Of a stretch of DNA of 64,000 bases, positions 63,839 through 64,000 are shown piece after piece. The stretch covers positions 62,001-126,000 of the forward strand of contig JAUIES010000004.1 in the NCBI GenBank assembly GCA_030429705.1. Direction: 5' to 3'. The notes beneath the pieces are model-generated. The model ran no database searches. It had not been told where the DNA came from and was given only the letters and a program-made list of their open reading frames with translations. Every line of letters starts with the position of its first letter. The first letter of the stretch is position 1. The position numbers were made by a program, and so were the translations under genes. Source of the stretch: Phycisphaerae bacterium. Lineage in GTDB: Bacteria; Planctomycetota; Phycisphaerae; Phycisphaerales; UBA1924.

Positions 63839-63999
63839 TACGATTCGCCGTCGTACTCAGCCTCGAGGCGCGTGATGATCTCGCGCAGTTTTTGTGAGAC
63901 TCGACTCTTTGCCCGATATACATCTTCAATGCTCATGCCGAGTTGTTCGGCAACGACACCGGGGGGGCACCCGCCATGCACGAGCAACTCAAATGCTTC
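63838..63999 (-). CDS. ECF sigma factor, C-terminal region 4 only
   Basis: 54 codons are visible, running off the right edge. The translation includes EAFELLVHGGCPPGVVAEQL and GMSIEDVYRAKSRVSQKL, a sigma region-4 helix-turn-helix that contacts the -35 element, and ends EAEYDGES. The stop TAA shares its A with the kinase ATG. Regions 2 and the start lie outside the window. It forms a second ECF/STK pair. Confidence 0.82.
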   Translation of the reverse strand, partial: EAFELLVHGGCPPGVVAEQLGMSIEDVYRAKSRVSQKLREIITRLEAEYDGES

Positions 64000-64000
64000 G

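Overview
The window is GC-rich, densely coding bacterial DNA and looks like ordinary chromosome from a member of the Planctomycetota, most likely class Phycisphaerae. Four points support this. (1) Several secreted proteins end in a 'GC-type dockerin' tail: two LDFFDV-like repeats closing in Gly-Cys-Pro/Ala. (2) Three small exported proteins end in a PEP-CTERM-like tail (VPAPA, hydrophobic stretch, RRRR). (3) There are two ECF sigma / Ser-Thr kinase-TPR modules of planctomycete type. (4) There is a DUF1559-like pseudopilin, a VIT-VWA exported protein and a futalosine-pathway menaquinone enzyme (MqnC). These assignments come from recognising families by eye; no search was run.

Layout. 1-4.8 kb: a translationally coupled group (CBS protein, AstE/AspA-like zinc hydrolase, gamma-glutamyltransferase lipoprotein) followed by an MFS transporter. 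4.9-10 kb: a VIT/VWA exported protein, then an overlapping OmpR-type regulator / sensor kinase pair. 10.0 kb: a solitary tRNA-Ile(GAT). 10.2-11.5 kb: a Tat-exported PhoX-like protein on the minus strand. 11.8-15.5 kb: a VgrG spike gene followed 10 bp later by a probable cargo effector that combines a PAAR-like region, a phospholipase A2-type CxxHDxCY motif and a C-terminal HExxH motif. 15.6-23.2 kb: a Ser/Thr kinase, a large FG-GAP exported protein and a convergent ECF sigma factor. 23.3-26.6 kb: rsgA, a small PilZ-like protein and an isolated atpD. 26.7-38.7 kb: acetyltransferases, a DUF1569 protein, an unusual RibB/RibA-like protein, a pseudopilin and three GC-dockerin exported proteins, plus two copies of a 75-bp REPIN-like element. 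38.7-47.9 kb: folE2, membrane proteins, a sodium/solute symporter, mqnC, and DUF4331 and DUF4198 exported proteins. 48-56.5 kb: PEP-CTERM proteins, a YhaM-like HD protein, a LON-domain protein, a glycine-zipper lipoprotein, a PLP decarboxylase, gdhA, a YciI-like protein and a DUF3313-like lipoprotein. 56.7-60.6 kb: an overlapping operon of a NagB-like/PIG-L fusion, a TIM-barrel isomerase and a Gfo/Idh/MocA oxidoreductase. 60.7-64 kb: a third PEP-CTERM protein, a second Ser/Thr kinase, and the 3' end of the ECF sigma gene coupled to it.

How the parts work together. Housekeeping functions (GTP-derived cofactors, menaquinone, ATP synthase beta, glutamate synthesis, ribosome assembly) are interleaved with a cell-surface programme. 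At least four proteins carry the Cys...Gly-Cys dockerin tail and three carry PEP-CTERM-like tails, so two C-terminal sorting or anchoring systems appear to run in parallel. The ECF/STK modules and the two-component system are the visible regulators. The most unusual items are the multi-motif VgrG cargo protein, the REPIN with compensatory stem changes, the RibBA-like protein that has lost the GTP cyclohydrolase II zinc site, and the NagB-like fusion with an altered active-site loop. I saw no rRNA, CRISPR array, prophage, transposase or integrase.
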